Origin: Galeruca laticollis | Lineage: Eukaryota > Arthropoda > Insecta > Coleoptera > Chrysomelidae | Reading direction: 5' to 3' | NCBI GenBank assembly: GCA_963921935.1 | Contig: OY998176.1 | Coordinates: forward strand, 88,910,910 to 88,974,909 | Length of the DNA stretch: 64,000 nucleotides | Shown: positions 41,677-53,538 of the stretch, piece after piece | Layout of the letters: the number at the start of each line of letters is the position of its first letter | How positions within the stretch are numbered: the stretch's first letter is position 1 | Notes under the pieces: generated by a model | Seen by the model: the letters and a program-made list of their open reading frames with translations, nothing else | Databases searched by the model: none | Told to the model about the DNA's origin: nothing | Made by a program: the position numbers and the translations under genes

Positions 41677-41712
41677 CATAGGGGTAATGCCGTCATACGG
41701 GGCAATTCCGTC
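41677..41712 (+). repeat. Terminal-repeat-like motif, partner at 45617-45636
   Basis: GGGGTAATGCCGTCAT followed by ACGGGGCAATTCCGTCAC, two related half-units. The second is matched in reverse complement at 45617-45636 (16 of 18). It may be the ends of a pogo-type element around the LINE. Confidence 0.4.
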
Positions 41713-42000
41713 ACAAAGTATTTCTCACAAAATATTAGTCCCAATGTTAGTTCATGCGAATACGAGTGATAACGTTAATGTTTGTTATTTCGACTCACTT
41801 CTGCCGTATTTATAACTCGAGGTAAGTGTGATAATAAGATTCTTTACTGGTTTAATGGAAATGTGCTTTATTAATATGACACTCAAGGAACTTTTTGGTG
41901 AGATTGCTTTCAAACGTTTGGTTATTGTTTGTAGTATCTATCTATTTATTTATTTACTTATTTATTACCGGATTCACCATTTACAAGTAACTACAATAAT

Positions 42001-42197
42001 TATAACATTACATTACATTACTTTACATTACATTACATTACATTACATTACATTACATTACATTACATTACATTACATTACATTACATTACATTACATTA
42101 CATTACATTACATTACATTACATTACATTACATTACATTACATTACATTACATTACATTACATTACATTACATTACATTACATTACATTACATTACA
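42001..42197. repeat. (ATTAC)n pentanucleotide array, left
   Basis: About 195 bp of nearly perfect CATTA repeat with one CTTTA variant near its start. It abuts the 3' end of the LOA/R1-like LINE, whose last bases are three GATTA-type variants (42200-42215). Confidence 0.95.
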
Positions 42198-42288
42198 TTT
42201 AGATTAGATTAGATTTTAACGGGGTTACAGTGCACTGAAACCAAAGGATTATTGTGCCCCCCCCCTATCAGAGCTGTTCTCGCTACTA

Positions 42289-42920
42289 CTACAGCTCGCC
42301 TTCCAGTTCCAAGGTTTTAATGAATTCTAGTATTTGGGATGGCTTCAACAAGGTTAGGTCCTCACTCTTACAAGTTTCTTGTCCGAAGCATTTCTTGCGT
42401 TGGCTTGCAATGGCGACGCATTCCAGAACTAGGTGATGAGGAGATTCATCCTCCTCCCCACAGAATCTACACTCGTCAATCTCTGCTAGACCTATTCTCA
42501 TTAAGTGCTTCCTAGAGCGACAGTGTCCTGTAAGGAAGCCCGTGAGGATATGTAGCGTATCTTTTTGGAATGTTCCAACCCGGGAAGACACCGTAAGAGT
42601 GCTTCTCTTTCGGTTTCCTCTTTCTTCCGAAAATCTTTCTTGTAGGAGCATTTTGCTACACCACAGAAAGGCTCCGGGCCAATAAAGGGCATTTGTGCTC
42701 CTTTTCTGGAAAGTGTATTGGCCTCTTTATTTCCCGTGATTCCAGAGTGGCTAGGAACACAGACTAAAGAGAACCTGTTATTCTTGCCTAACTCATCAAG
42801 TTTTCTTCGGCACTCCCATGCCAACTTTGAGTCAATGACATGGGAGCTCAATGCTTTGATAGTTACTTGACTATCAGAATGGATCGATATGTCACATTTC
42901 TGGTAGTTTCTTTCAAGGTT
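42289..42920 (-). pseudogene. LOA/R1-like LINE RNase H and C-terminal zinc finger
   Basis: ORF 42851-42501 has the end of RNase H (SLVCVPSHSGITGNKEANTL). Upstream, in another frame, are ISIHSDSQVTIKALSS (about 42860-42900) and an AEILAIERC-like Glu block near 42950. ORF 42651-42289 carries on with LHILTGFLTGHCRSRKHLM and ECRFCGEEDESPHHLVLEC, a CCHC-like finger, and a natural-looking end LELEGEL. A frameshift near 42600-42650 joins the two. Confidence 0.8.
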
Positions 42921-44723
42921 TATTTCCCCGCATCTTTCGATCGCAAGTATTTCTGCCTGAACGACGCTCGAGAAGCAGCCAAATACTCCAACGCCTGCTC
43001 CAATGGTGGTTTTTGAACCATATGTATACCATCTAATGGTGTTTTCTTCGAGATTTGGGTGGTGTATTCCCTTTCCCAGTCTCTCCTCGTATTTAGCATC
43101 GTGATGAAATTCTTCTCGATGTTTACTTTCCTGATCATTCCGTCACAGGGAAGATTCGCTAATGAGATGTATCTTGTCAGAGAGGACCAAGTTCCCTGAT
43201 TTTTATTACTCTCAGTGTCTGAACCTTCTTTAGATATTCTAAGAATTGCCTCTTGGGCAGATCTTTCTATCACCAGATGTAAAGGTGTGAGATCTGTAAT
43301 GAACTCTAGTGCCCTATTTGGACACGTTCTCATAGCTCCAGTGAGGCACACACAGGCAAGCCTTTGAACTTTGTCGAGGGTCTTCCTCGTGCTGTGCTGA
43401 CTTGCTTTTGTGTGCCAAACTATTGACCCATACGTGATTGCTGGTCTCACAATCATGGCGTACATCAATCGAAATATTTTTGGGTTACAGCGCCACATCT
43501 TAACAGCTCGACTTCTGCACGCCATCGAAGCTCTTATTGCTTTACTAGCAGTTATTTCAACATGCTTATTCCACAGAAGCATACTGTCTAGGGTTATCCC
43601 TAGATATTTAACCTCTGATTTCCATTCTATGATTTCGACGTTTAAGGGTATGGGTTTCAAAGGCTGGAAGTGTTCTTTTCTGGGTAAATGGAATTACTAT
43701 GGTCTTGCTTGGGTTAATGTTTAGCCCCACTGACAAGCACCATTGCTCAATTATTCTGAGGTCCTTTTGTAATAAATCACACAATGTGCTCTCGAACTTG
43801 CCTCTTACTATTAAAACAATGTCATCGGAGTAGCCCATACATTCGAAGCCAAGCTCCGTTAACCTGTAGAGCAACTCATCTATTACGAGGCTCCATAGAA
43901 GGGGAGATATCACTCCACCTTGAGGTGTCCCCCGAGTGGCTTTAACTGAGGTGGTTTGATTCTCAACCTGTGTCTCAGCTATCCTCGTTGTCAACTCATA
44001 CATCCATTTTACAATGGTTTCATTCACTCCTCGCCTTTTTAGTGCTTCTTTGACAGACACATGAGTTGTGTTGTCAAAGGCCCCTGATATATCCAGGAAT
44101 GCGCACATTGCGATTTGTTTGTTCAGAGTTCTCTGGATGACTTCGATCAGCTGTCACAGAGCCATCTCAGTTGATCGACCCGCTCTGTAGGCATGCTGAC
44201 ATTTATGAAGTGGTATTTTCTCCAGATTCTGTGTTCTTTTGCAGTCATCCACTACTTTCTCCATCGATTTGAGTAGAAACGATGTTCGATAGATGGGTAT
44301 AAAAGATCGGGGATCAGTCCCATCTTTTTTCCCTATTTTTGGTATGAGGGTTACCCTCCATTTTCTAGGTATTAAACCCACTGCTAGACTGCTTCTTGTA
44401 ATATTCAGCAGGTGAGGAAGAATCTCCTCTATCCCTTGCTGTAGGAGTGCTGGAAATATTCCATCCACTCCTGGTGATGTATATGGTTGAAAGGTTCTTA
44501 TTGCCCATTCCAACCGTTGTCTGTTAAATATTTCCTTAGCAATGTCCCAATCTTCCTTGCGGGATATTTTGGTGTAGTTCGTTGCTATTTTGGTGCTTGT
44601 TGCTGGTTCACTACCTGGGAAGTGGGTTCTAAGAGGAAGAATCGATCGTTCCTCTTCACCTTCCGTGTATGATCCGTCTGGCTTTTTCAGCGACATTGTG
44701 GGGTTAGTTCCCCCATTTGCCAT
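42920..44723 (-). pseudogene. LOA/R1-like LINE reverse transcriptase
   Basis: Three minus-strand frames in order. 44723-44154: WAIRTFQPYTSPGVDGIFPA, LIPRKWRVTLIPKIGKKDG, HAYRAGRSTEMAL. 44108-43608: AFLDISGAFDNTTH (first catalytic Asp), RGTPQGGVISPLLWSLVIDE and GYSDDIVLIVRG (YADD position, near 43821-43838). 43660-42920: VKYLGITLDSMLLWNKHV and MIVRPAITYGSIVWH. Little sequence is missing: one stop at about 44152 and a frame change near 43660 separate them, so decay is limited. Confidence 0.85.
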
Positions 44724-44914
44724 GACCTTTTGTAGTCTGGCCGCTGTGTGAGTGGAAGTGATCTTCTCGCAAAAGGCTTGAAAATTAAGCCTTTTTGCTT
44801 TTCTAGTCTCTTCATTGTACTGAGTTTCTCAGTGTACCTCTGCTAATTGCCATCACATTTGGCTCTATTAAAGAGCCGACGGACCTCTATTCTGAGGTTT
44901 GACAGGTTCTCATT

Positions 44915-45295
44915 TCACCAAGGAGCATCCTTTTCTGAACGAGCTTTTGAGAGTAGGCAACTGGAATGAAAAGCTTCCATTATTGCCTCACTGATCTGTT
45001 CGACTCTTTGTTCCAGGTCGTAGTGCGGGTGATTAACCCCATTCACTTCGACGTGTTCCAAATTGTCCTTCAGAGTGGTCGTATGAAGAGACCAATCAGT
45101 ATTTCTAGGATTTCCAATTGTAGGAATTGAGGTGGTATTTCCCTCTATCCTAAATTCGATGATCCTATGGTCGGAAAGTGATGGCTCGCTCATCACCCTC
45201 CAATCTTTCACATTTTTCCTAGCAGCAACATTAACAATTGTTACGCCCAGGACCCCTTCTCTTGCTCTCGTGACAAAAGTGAGGGTTGTTCCCAC
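44915..45295 (-). pseudogene. LOA/R1-like LINE endonuclease, C-terminal end
   Basis: 126 codons. TLTFVTRAREGVLGVTIVN and then WRVMSEPSLSDHRIIEFRI carry the final Ser-Asp-His block of the apurinic-type endonuclease. The remaining residues are the linker to RT. The domain is cut by the microsatellite at about 45358. Confidence 0.75.
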
Positions 45296-45357
45296 GTTTG
45301 AGGTCTCAAGGTTATTTGCTAAGAGATATCGTAATTAATACTCACATTTTGCGTTGT

Positions 45358-45609
45358 TGTACATTACATTACATTACAATACATTACATTACATTACATT
45401 ACATTACATTACATTACACTACATTACACTACATTACACAACATTACATTACATTACATTACATTACATTACATTACATTACATTACATTACATTACATT
45501 ACATTACATTACATTACATTACATTACAATACAATACATTACAATACATTACATTACATTACATTACATCACATCACATCACATCACATCACATTACATT
45601 ACATTACAT
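45358..45609. repeat. (ATTAC)n pentanucleotide array, right
   Basis: About 250 bp of CATTA repeat with CAATA, CACTA and CATCA variants, the latter clustered at 45566-45592. It has the same motif and phase direction as the left array. Confidence 0.95.
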
Positions 45610-45683
45610 GGCGCCATGACGGTATTGCTCCGTATTTTCTTATGGAAATGAGAGGTGAATAACGCATTATTTACTAGTTTTCA

Positions 45684-46380
45684 GATGGTTCGATCATGAA
45701 ACACAACAACAGAAAAGGTTATGTGGCAGGAGTAAGACCTCAAAAATGCTATTGAAGAAGTTCGCCAAAAAGGAGTCTCACCAAAAAGCAACAATGGAGC
45801 ATGGTATACCCCGAATAACATTAAGGGATAGGCTGAAGGCAAAGAATGTTACTAAGCCGATATTAGGTCAGAAATGCGTTTTTTCTGCAGAGCAAGAACA
45901 AAAATTATCAGAACATATGGTCCTCCTGTCAAAACTATTTTATGGCATCACTACAATCGAACTAAGGCTACTGGCATTCGAGTTAGCTGAAAAACATGGA
46001 ACACAACTTTTGCAAAGAGGCCAAGATGGCCAGAAAAGATTGGTTGAATGGGTTTCTCAGCAGACATAAAATTAGCTTGAGGAAACCGGAGGCCACTAGC
46101 TTAAACAGGGTCACAGCATTTAACAAAGACGAAGTCGATTTGTTTTACGAAAATTTAGATACTGTGATAACGAAGTATAACTCTCCACCGAACCGTATTC
46201 ATAATATGAACGAAACTGGAATTTCCACGTTTAAAAAACTTGAAAAAATTGTTCCACGACGAGGACAGAAGTAAGTGGGAGGATTTACAAGTTGGGAGAG
46301 AGGCAAAAATCTTACTGTGGTGTGTGCTATGAGCATTTCAGGAATATAAACACGCCCAATGTTTATATACCCAAGAAAAC
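45684..46380 (+). pseudogene. pogo/Tigger-like transposase fragment
   Basis: After a TTTTCAG acceptor-like sequence the ATG at 45684 begins a pogo-type transposase with stops at codons 5 and about 17. It contains EEVRQKGVSPKKATMEHGI and ITLRDRLKAKN (psq-type helix-turn-helix), then KDWLNGFLSRHKISLRKPEA (CENP-B-type DNA-binding domain) and IHNMNETGISTFKK, where the catalytic Asp of the usual NMDETG motif is Asn. Frames change near 46040 and 46273. A later CAMSISG and YPRKRM region ends at the palindrome at 46391. It is inactive by stops and by the missing Asp. Confidence 0.8.
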
Positions 46381-46390
46381 GAATGTTACC

Positions 46391-46479
46391 TTAAATTGAA
46401 ATTTGATGGTTTACAATGAAGGCAGTAACAATTAAAAATTGTTATTGTTTTCATTGTCAACCGTCAAATTTCAATTTAA
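46391..46479. mobile_element. 89-bp palindromic MITE-like element
   Basis: TTAAATTGAAATTTGA at the left is exactly mirrored at the right. Arms of about 43 bp differ at few positions. It sits in the pogo coding sequence. Confidence 0.7.
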
Positions 46480-47955
46480 TTCCTTTTACTCGTAGGTACT
46501 GTTAAACATAATAAAACAATATTTGAAAAAACCTACTATAATTGGCGAAACGTCATAAGATTTTCGTATTTCCTCCATGAAACCTTTACTTACGAAGATA
46601 TAGTAATATTTGGCATATTGGAAGATGAATTTATAATAGTATATAGAAATTGATTTGTTAATTCTTTTATTAGAGGGATTTAATACAGTTCCTTCATTTA
46701 AATTTTAAAATCATTTATTTATTTGTTTCTATGCAATACTTTTGGCATATCTAGTGTTGTGTACGAGATCAAAATTGTCAAATGACCCAGTAATCAAAAA
46801 CAGATCTCCCTTATGACACTGTGGGAATTTATTGGAATCAAAGAATTCCAAATCTTTGTAAAAAAACAAATTTAGTTCTCTTTTAAAGAGGAAAGTGTTT
46901 AAACACAGCACAGTGTGGTTATTTATTTAGAAAAAAATAGTTAGTTTAATTTGAGATCCCCAACGGAGAACATCTAATTTGAGAGTTCTCCAAGTTATCG
47001 CAAATTAATAGATAGTTAGTTGAATAGTATAATTGATAATAGAAATTGTTATTCGGTGCCCATCATTGTAAATTCTGTGCGTGTTTTTCAATGGAAAATT
47101 TATTCATCAATTCGGAAAAGTGAGGGATCCAGAATTCTAAATTAGATTTAGATGTGTACGAGATTACTAGTGTCCAGATTTTGGTGAGTCTATTCCAGAT
47201 TATTGATAATTTAAAATAATGCATTATTTCGACGAGAAATATCAGGCGTTAATCTAAATTAACAATAGATGCATCTAAATAATAAATTACAAAATTTTAA
47301 ATTCAAAATAAATACAAAAATTTAATATTCAATTATAAAATTGGAAGAGTATATTAACATTCGCGAATAAAAAGTGACATTTCGAAAATCATTTGGACAA
47401 TTTATAAACTTCGTTCGTAATTCATTTAATTTGTATTCATTGTAGATACGATTTTGCTATTTGATAATTTATAAATTTCATTCGTAATTTATTTAATTTG
47501 TGTTCATTGTAGATAAGATTTTTGTTATTTGATAAAAAAGGAAAACTAGGATTTGTTTCTTTTCTGTGATTTGGTAATTGTATATAACTTTTGAATTTGA
47601 CTTACTTTAGATATAGTTTTGTAATAAATTTGAACAGTTTCTAGAAATTGAATTTACTTAATTCGGTAAAAATTTGTATTTGTGACAATGACGATTGTGG
47701 ATTATTGGTGACAAACTGTTTATTGACATATATTGAATGTCAGAAAGAAATTAAATAGCCTTCATTATCTTGAACAAAGAGTCACATTATATTACTAGAT
47801 AGATCATACAAACCAAAATTATTAATCAATATTGAATTCGGAAAATATTTTAAAATTTATAAAAAAATTATATGATAACGAGCTGAACCCACCTGAGACT
47901 AGAGTCAAATCAATTCAAAAGTAAATAAACTCATATTTCGATTCTGCTAGCCGGA
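46480..47955. other. No gene; local 66-bp tandem duplication
   Basis: AT-rich. 47396-47463 and 47464-47530 are two copies of a unit with ATTTATAAA, TTCGTAATT, TTCATTGTAGATA and ATTTGATA. No coding was seen. Confidence 0.5.
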
Positions 47956-47957
47956 AA

Positions 47958-48197
47958 TTAATTGACAATTAGTGTCAGTGTCAATTTTGAAGTATATAAC
48001 ATATGGTTCTTAAGCCCTATGCCTATCTGGCCCTCAGCTTCGAGGTCTTTCACTCTCTCTTTCCATTTTTCTCTGTTCCTCGCCTCATTTTGCTTGTCCC
48101 TTACTCCCACTTTTCTCAGGTCTCTCCTAATCTCCATCAACCGTTTTTTCCTTGGACTTTCCCTTCTCTTTTCACCACCTTCTCCGCCTTTAAGCAC
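47958..48197 (-). pseudogene. RTE-like LINE C-terminal end
   Basis: MEIRRDLRKVGVRDKQNEAR and NREKWKERVKDL match the helical C-terminal region typical of RTE-like RT proteins. A last stretch, IGIGLKNHMLY, precedes the stop. Confidence 0.6.
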
Positions 48198-50215
48198 TCA
48201 TTTTACCCATATATCTTCTGTCATTCTACCCAGATGTCCCAACCATATCGCCCTCCGTGCATCAATTATATGGGTTATACTTGGGTGCTTATACAATTCT
48301 GATAGTACTCTGTTCGTTCTCCTTCTGTATATTCCATTTCCTTCAATTCCACCATTAATCTTTCTGATAATTTTACGTTCCCATATTTATTCTGCTCTAT
48401 TTTGTTCATTGTCCAGGTGTCACAAGCTTAGGTAACTGACGGTCTTATTATTGTTCTTATTTTATCTGTTCGTGATATTTCTTTTGAGTTCAACATATTT
48501 GATACCATTCCTGCTGCTTCACTGCTTTTTGTTTACCTTTTTTTATTTACCTTTCTTGGTCTCCTTCATTATTTGTGATAGTGACTCTCAAATATTCGAT
48601 TTGTTCCACTTCTTGTATTCTGTAGCTATTATTTTCATTACAATTAATAATAATATCGGTTTTTTCATTGACCTTCCCTACAATCTATATTGTATTTCCT
48701 CGTTGATCACTAGACCATATTCTCTTGCCTTCACTGCCAGTAGCTGAAATACGCTTAGCAGTTCTTTCCTGGATCTTGCCATGAGTACTATGTCATCCGC
48801 ATATGCTAGACATTGATGTTTATTCCCATAAATAACACCTCGGGTTATTATACTACTTTCTCTTGATATGATTTCTTGAACTAGAATGAAGAGGGTTGTG
48901 GATAATGGGTCTCCTTGTCTCACACCTTTCTCTATCTTGAATTCGTTAGAAGTATTGCCCTCCGAAGTTACTTTGCTCTCGGTTCTCCGTATGGTCATTT
49001 CCGCCGGTCTTCTAAATTTATATTTAGTTTTCACATTGCCTCATATTTTTTTTTCTGTTCGTAGTATCATAGGCCTGTCTGTAATTAATTCGTATCATGT
49101 GCAGACTTAGATTTTGTTCGTAAGTATTTTCCTGAAATTATTTCATAATGACAATTTAGTCTATTTTCGATCTTTCTGCTTCAAAACCTCCTTGGCATTC
49201 TCTTACATTTTCACTGTGGTATTTGTCTAATAGATTTTTTAAGTATTTTTGCTAAAACATTGTATGTTACATCCAAAAGTGCTATTCTGCGGTAGTTATT
49301 GCATTCTTCCTTGGGTCCTTTTTTGTGGATTGGAATGATTAATGCCTTGTTCCAATTTTCAGTGATCTTTTTTTCTCGCCATACTTGTTTCAACAACTGC
49401 CATATTCTCTCAGTTAATTGTTTGCCTCCATATTTTAAAATTTCTATTGGAATATTGTTGTCTTTTATTATTCTTCTATTATTCTTCATATGTTTTAAGC
49501 ATTCTGTCCCTCCTCTTTTTTGGGACCGTTAGGGCTAGATCTTCCTCTTCAGAATTTTTTCCTCCGATTCATCATCATATCCCCTATTAGATATTCCTCT
49601 TTGCTTTTCAAAAACTTGATAAAAATTTCTCACCTTTTCATTTTTATAAAATTCTTCAATTTTTAATAATTACCTTCCAAAGTAAATTCTTCTGTTCTTT
49701 CTGTATATTTGTTTAACTTCTTTCCTCGTTTTTTATACTCTAGTCTACTTTATTTACTTTTTTATATTAGTAGTCTTTGTCTGATTTCATTTCTTTTTTC
49801 CATCGCCTGTTTACATTATTTATCAAACTATCACAGTTTATATCTGTGACAAGTATCTTTCTTATTGTTCGACGCAATGTCTTAAATTTAACTCTCTATT
49901 GATTTCTTGTTGTAAGTGATTTACTGTGGTCACGTCCTTCAATTTTTCTAAATGGTATTTTTTCCGTTTTTGATAATCTTGTTCAACTCTAGGTGGCTTA
50001 TCTTGTTTCAGTTTTGTGATTACTAAGAAGTGGTCACTATCCGCATCAACTCATCTATAACTTCGTACATCTGTTACCCTTTTTAAGTGTTTCACTTCCA
50101 TCAGGATGTGATCTATTTGATTTTTTGTCGTGCCATTTAGTGATAACCAGGTTTCCTTGTGGATACTCTTATGGTCAAATGACAGTTGGTTTCATTTAAA
50201 AAGTTATCTTCAAAC
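47960..50215 (-). mobile_element. RTE-like LINE, degraded
   Basis: Minus-strand pieces in order: endonuclease end at about 50215-50010 (NQIDHILMEVKH, then SDHFLVITKLK), RT N-terminal part 49489-49211, RT catalytic part 49034-48678, C-terminal part 48197-47958. It belongs to the same general clade as the LINEs at 6424 and 14874 but is a different copy. Confidence 0.75.
48678..49489 (-). pseudogene. RTE-like LINE reverse transcriptase
   Basis: 49489-49211: DNNIPIEILKYGGKQLTERI, WNKALIIPIHKKGPKEECNN and YRRIALLDVTYNVLAKIL. 49034-48678: FKIEKGVRQGDPLSTTLFIL and CLAYADDIVLMARSRKELLS with intact YADD (about 48794-48806). The FxxxKAFDS-type block between them lies in degraded frames (49040-49210). 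Stops and frameshifts are present, but the catalytic motif is kept. Confidence 0.8.
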
Positions 50216-51109
50216 TTCATAGAAAGAGTCTCCCTCACCAAATCTTACATTTATCCGTAAAATCACATAGTTTTAGATTGTATCACAAGGGTGGTTATCT
50301 TTCTTGCTATCGGTGGTTGAAGAATACATAATTCGAGATAGTGGACTTCAAACGAACCCCATATTTAATGTAAATGTCACTTCCACGAATAATTATCATC
50401 CTTCAGCCACACATTATGGTTCCTAATAACCCAAGATAGTCACGAATCACCTTCTAGTAGGGCTTTAATAATGTGAAATTTTATCAAAATTGGACAATTC
50501 ACAAAAATCTTTTATAGGTGATTTCAAGTCATACTCATATATGCAGAAATAGGGTTTCAACAAGAAGCCTAGAGATACAAAATTTCAAGACAATAAAGCA
50601 CATACACAAGCGAAGCTTTTGCAAATATTTAAGCTTTGAACGAATGAGATCTCCAGGATTGGAAATGGGCATACATTATTAATTCATAATTTTCCACTTC
50701 AGATAATATGATTTTCATCGTGTGATTATTGTGCAGCGCAGTTCAATATTTAACTGTTCAGTGGTTCAGGAAACACAAAAAAACTCAACTAACGATATTG
50801 TTGACGTGAATACTATAATAACAAATAGCTTGAACAAACTTATAAATCTCCTTAATAGAACATCGATGAATAATCGTCTTTACTCATGTAATCCTAACTA
50901 TTTGTGAGATTTATTTGCTTTATAATCTCTAATATTCTACACAGTAATCGCCATTCATAACGCTTATGATCAATGCGGCACAAAATAATGGAAAATACTG
51001 TTAATACTGATATGTATTAAACTATTTTTTTTGCAGATTCATAGAACATTGAATAGGATTCAATAGAGGAAAGTTATTTTGAGTTTTAAACTGAATTATG
51101 GAGTACTTC
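50216..51109. other. No gene seen
   Basis: AT-rich. The only ORF (50722-50907) has no motif. Confidence 0.5.
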
Positions 51110-51117
51110 ATTTAAGA
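51110..51117. repeat. 8-bp target duplication of the hAT element (left)
   Basis: ATTTAAGA, repeated exactly at 53531-53538. Confidence 0.95.
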
Positions 51118-53530
51118 CAGCGGTTCCCAAACTTATCTTTCCGCGACCCATTTTAACCCATACGTTTTAGCGTCATGAGCAACGAGGGACTGAGAGAGCG
51201 CAGCTGGCTGAGAGGGGGGGGGGAGAAATTCGTCCAAAACAAAGGGGATAGAGTTGGAGGGGCTAGCTATGGAAGTGGCAGTAGGCTGGGGGGTAGGGAG
51301 CATCCAGTTCGAGTTGAGCAATGGCCACGTACGTGTTTTGTTCGCTCGCGTATTATTTGATTTTGTTCTAACTATGGATAAGTTCGTTAAGCGTGCAGGA
51401 CCTTCGACTTCTCATGATGATCATGATCAGAAGAGGGTGAAGGTGAGAAAGTATATTGACAATATGGATTTACGGTGTTCGGAAATCGGCCACAGTGCGT
51501 CATTTGCAGTGAGTTGTTATCGGCCGAGAGTATGAAACATTCCAAGATGATTCGCCATTTAAAAAGTAAACATCACAGTTTTAAAAATACGCCAGTCGAT
51601 TTTTTTGAACGTAAGTTAACTGCTTTAGATTACCAGAAAAATTCAGTAGTTCAGTTAAGTGGAAATAATATGAGCAAACGTGCTTTGCTAGCATCGTATC
51701 ACGTGGCTTTACGAATAGCAAAAAAAGGTGAACCAAACACGATTGCTGAAGAGTTCAATATACCCGCTGCTTAGGATATGGTTTCAACTATGATCAGCCC
51801 GGATGCAGCTAAGAAGCTTTCCACCATTCCTCTGTCGAACAATTCGGTGAGGAGGCCCATTACCGAGATAGCTCAAGACATAAAGCATCAGTTGAAAACA
51901 AAGTTGCAGAAAAGTGAGTACTTCTCCATTCAAGTTGACGAGTCTACGGACATATCGAGTTTGGCGCAGGTTATGTGCTTTGTTCGCTTTGAGAGTGACG
52001 GTAGTGTGGAAGAAGACATTTTATTTTACAAACCTTTACCTGGCCACGCAACAGGTAGGGAAATGTTTAAAATGTTCATGTCTGCAACCGATTCGCTTCA
52101 AATTGACTTTCAAAAGTGTATTTCAATCTGCAGTGATGGTTCCAAAGCAATGACTGGGAAAGACAGCGGTTTCGGGAGACGGATGAACAATGTCATGTCT
52201 AATGCCACTTGGGTTCATTGTTTTCTGCATCGCCAGGTATTAGCTACCAAGATCATGCCCACTGAGCTAAAAACAGTGTTGAACGAAACTGTTAAGTTGA
52301 TTAATTTTGTAAAAAGCCGGCCATTATAGTGTCGACTCACAGTTATGCGAAGAAATGGAGGCACAATACAAATGTCGCTTGATTCACACAGAGGCAAGGT
52401 GGCTGTCACGAGGGAAGGTGTTTTCTCGATTGTTCGCTTTGCGCTTTGAGTTTAAGACATTTTTTCAAGTTGTAAACAAAGACTTCGCCGGTTTTTTTAG
52501 TGACAATGAATAGCTGTTAAAACTTGCTTATTAAGCGGACATATTTCATCAGCTGGACGATCTCAACGCTTCCTTGCAGGGAAGAGACAAAACTTTTTGC
52601 ACAAGACAAAGTCAATTCGCTTTTAAGGAAATTATCCACTTGGTCAACCAGGGTTGAGAAGAACATATTTGAAAACTTTGAACTGACAAATGAGCTCATC
52701 ACATGCCTTGATCGAAGCGATGAAGATTATCCCGACATTGACAACCTGTCCAAACTGGTTACTACTCACTTGCAAGGTCGAGAGCAGATCCTTAGCTATA
52801 TTCTCGAAGATCAACACACCGGTTGGAAGTGGGTACTTAGCCCCTTTAACGAGCAGGCTGTGAATGAGGCGGACTTAAACCCACTGCTTCATAACAAACT
52901 CATTGAGCTATCCTGTGACAAGACTTTGCAACTGTTCTTCAGCACCCAAGATGTTAACAAATTCTGGCTACAAAGAAGAGCTCCAAGCTCCAAGCTCAAC
53001 GTCAGCGGTTCTGAGAATCATCATGCCCTTTACAACATTTCACCTCTGCGAAATCAGATTTTCTACATTGGTCAACATTAAAACGAAGGCAAGAAATCGA
53101 CTGAACGTAGAAGACGATCTTATTGTATGTGTTTCTAAAACTAAGCCAAATTTTATGAAACTTGTTGACAAAAAACAGGCCCATGTTTCTCACTAAAGGA
53201 GTATTTTCTTAAAAATGTATTAACCATTAGATATAAAAAATAGATTAAATGATTTTGTTTTGTTTTGACAAAATCTGTAAAATATATTGAAATTTTGTAA
53301 ATTAACAAAGTTATTTGATTTGAAACTAATACTGGCCGTCTAAGTTTAAGTACATAGTTCACCATTATTTGTATTCAGTAGATTTAAAGGGATTCAAAAA
53401 AATCAGTTATATCAAGGAATTTGTTCTATCGAAGTTCGTTATATGAAGGTTCCACTGCACATCTCGCGGCCCCTTTCCGAATGGGCCGCGACCCCCTTAG
53501 GGGTCGCGACATCCAGTTTGGGAACCGCTG
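51118..53530 (+). mobile_element. ZBED-type hAT DNA transposon
   Basis: 2,413 bp. The ends CAGCGGTTCCCAAACTT and its near reverse complement at the right (AGTTTGGGAACCGCTG) fit the CAG...CTG ends of hAT elements. A subterminal inverted GACCC-type segment is also shared (51143-51150; 53463-53510). A perfect 8-bp duplication flanks it. The transposase has lost its frame at several places, but the element is otherwise complete in length. Confidence 0.95.
51374..53196 (+). pseudogene. hAT transposase, ZBED5/FAM200-like
   Basis: It starts with MDKFVKRAGPSTSHDDHDQK at 51374. A BED finger follows, continuing in the overlapping frame 51475-51774 (CVICSELLSAESMKHSKMIR and HLKSKHHSF). A TAG at 51772 interrupts, then 51778-52329 gives EYFSIQVDESTDISSLAQ (first catalytic Asp region) and SICSDGSKAMTGKDSGFGRR (second). 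A stop at 52327 follows, with ARWLSRGKVFSRLFALR near 52395-52445. The C-terminal dimerisation region is in another frame (RFSTLVNIKTKARNRLNVED, 52903-53196). This family is often annotated as ZBED5-like or SCAN domain protein. At least three stops or shifts inactivate it. Confidence 0.85.
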
Positions 53531-53538
53531 ATTTAAGA
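53531..53538. repeat. 8-bp target duplication of the hAT element (right)
   Basis: ATTTAAGA directly after CCGCTG, identical to 51110-51117. Confidence 0.95.

Larger units (their letters stand above)
42200..45355 (-). mobile_element. LOA/R1-like LINE, 5'-truncated, between two (ATTAC)n arrays
   Basis: Minus-strand order: endonuclease end (45295-44915), RT (44723-42920), RNase H (about 42920-42500), cysteine/histidine C-terminus (42651-42289). RT with a following RNase H fits LOA or a related R1-group clade. The 5' end lacks most of the endonuclease and meets the right array at about 45358. The 3' end meets the left array. Confidence 0.8.

Noticed and set aside
41828..42202. 124-aa ORF ending in long HYIT repeats
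   Set aside because: It is a translation of the (ATTAC)n microsatellite in an open phase. The same applies to the ORFs at 45286-45651 and 45354-45662.
47962..48435. 157-aa plus-strand ORF with hydrophobic stretches
   Set aside because: Antisense to the RTE-like LINE C-terminal region; the apparent membrane segments come from the reverse of Lys/Glu-rich codons.
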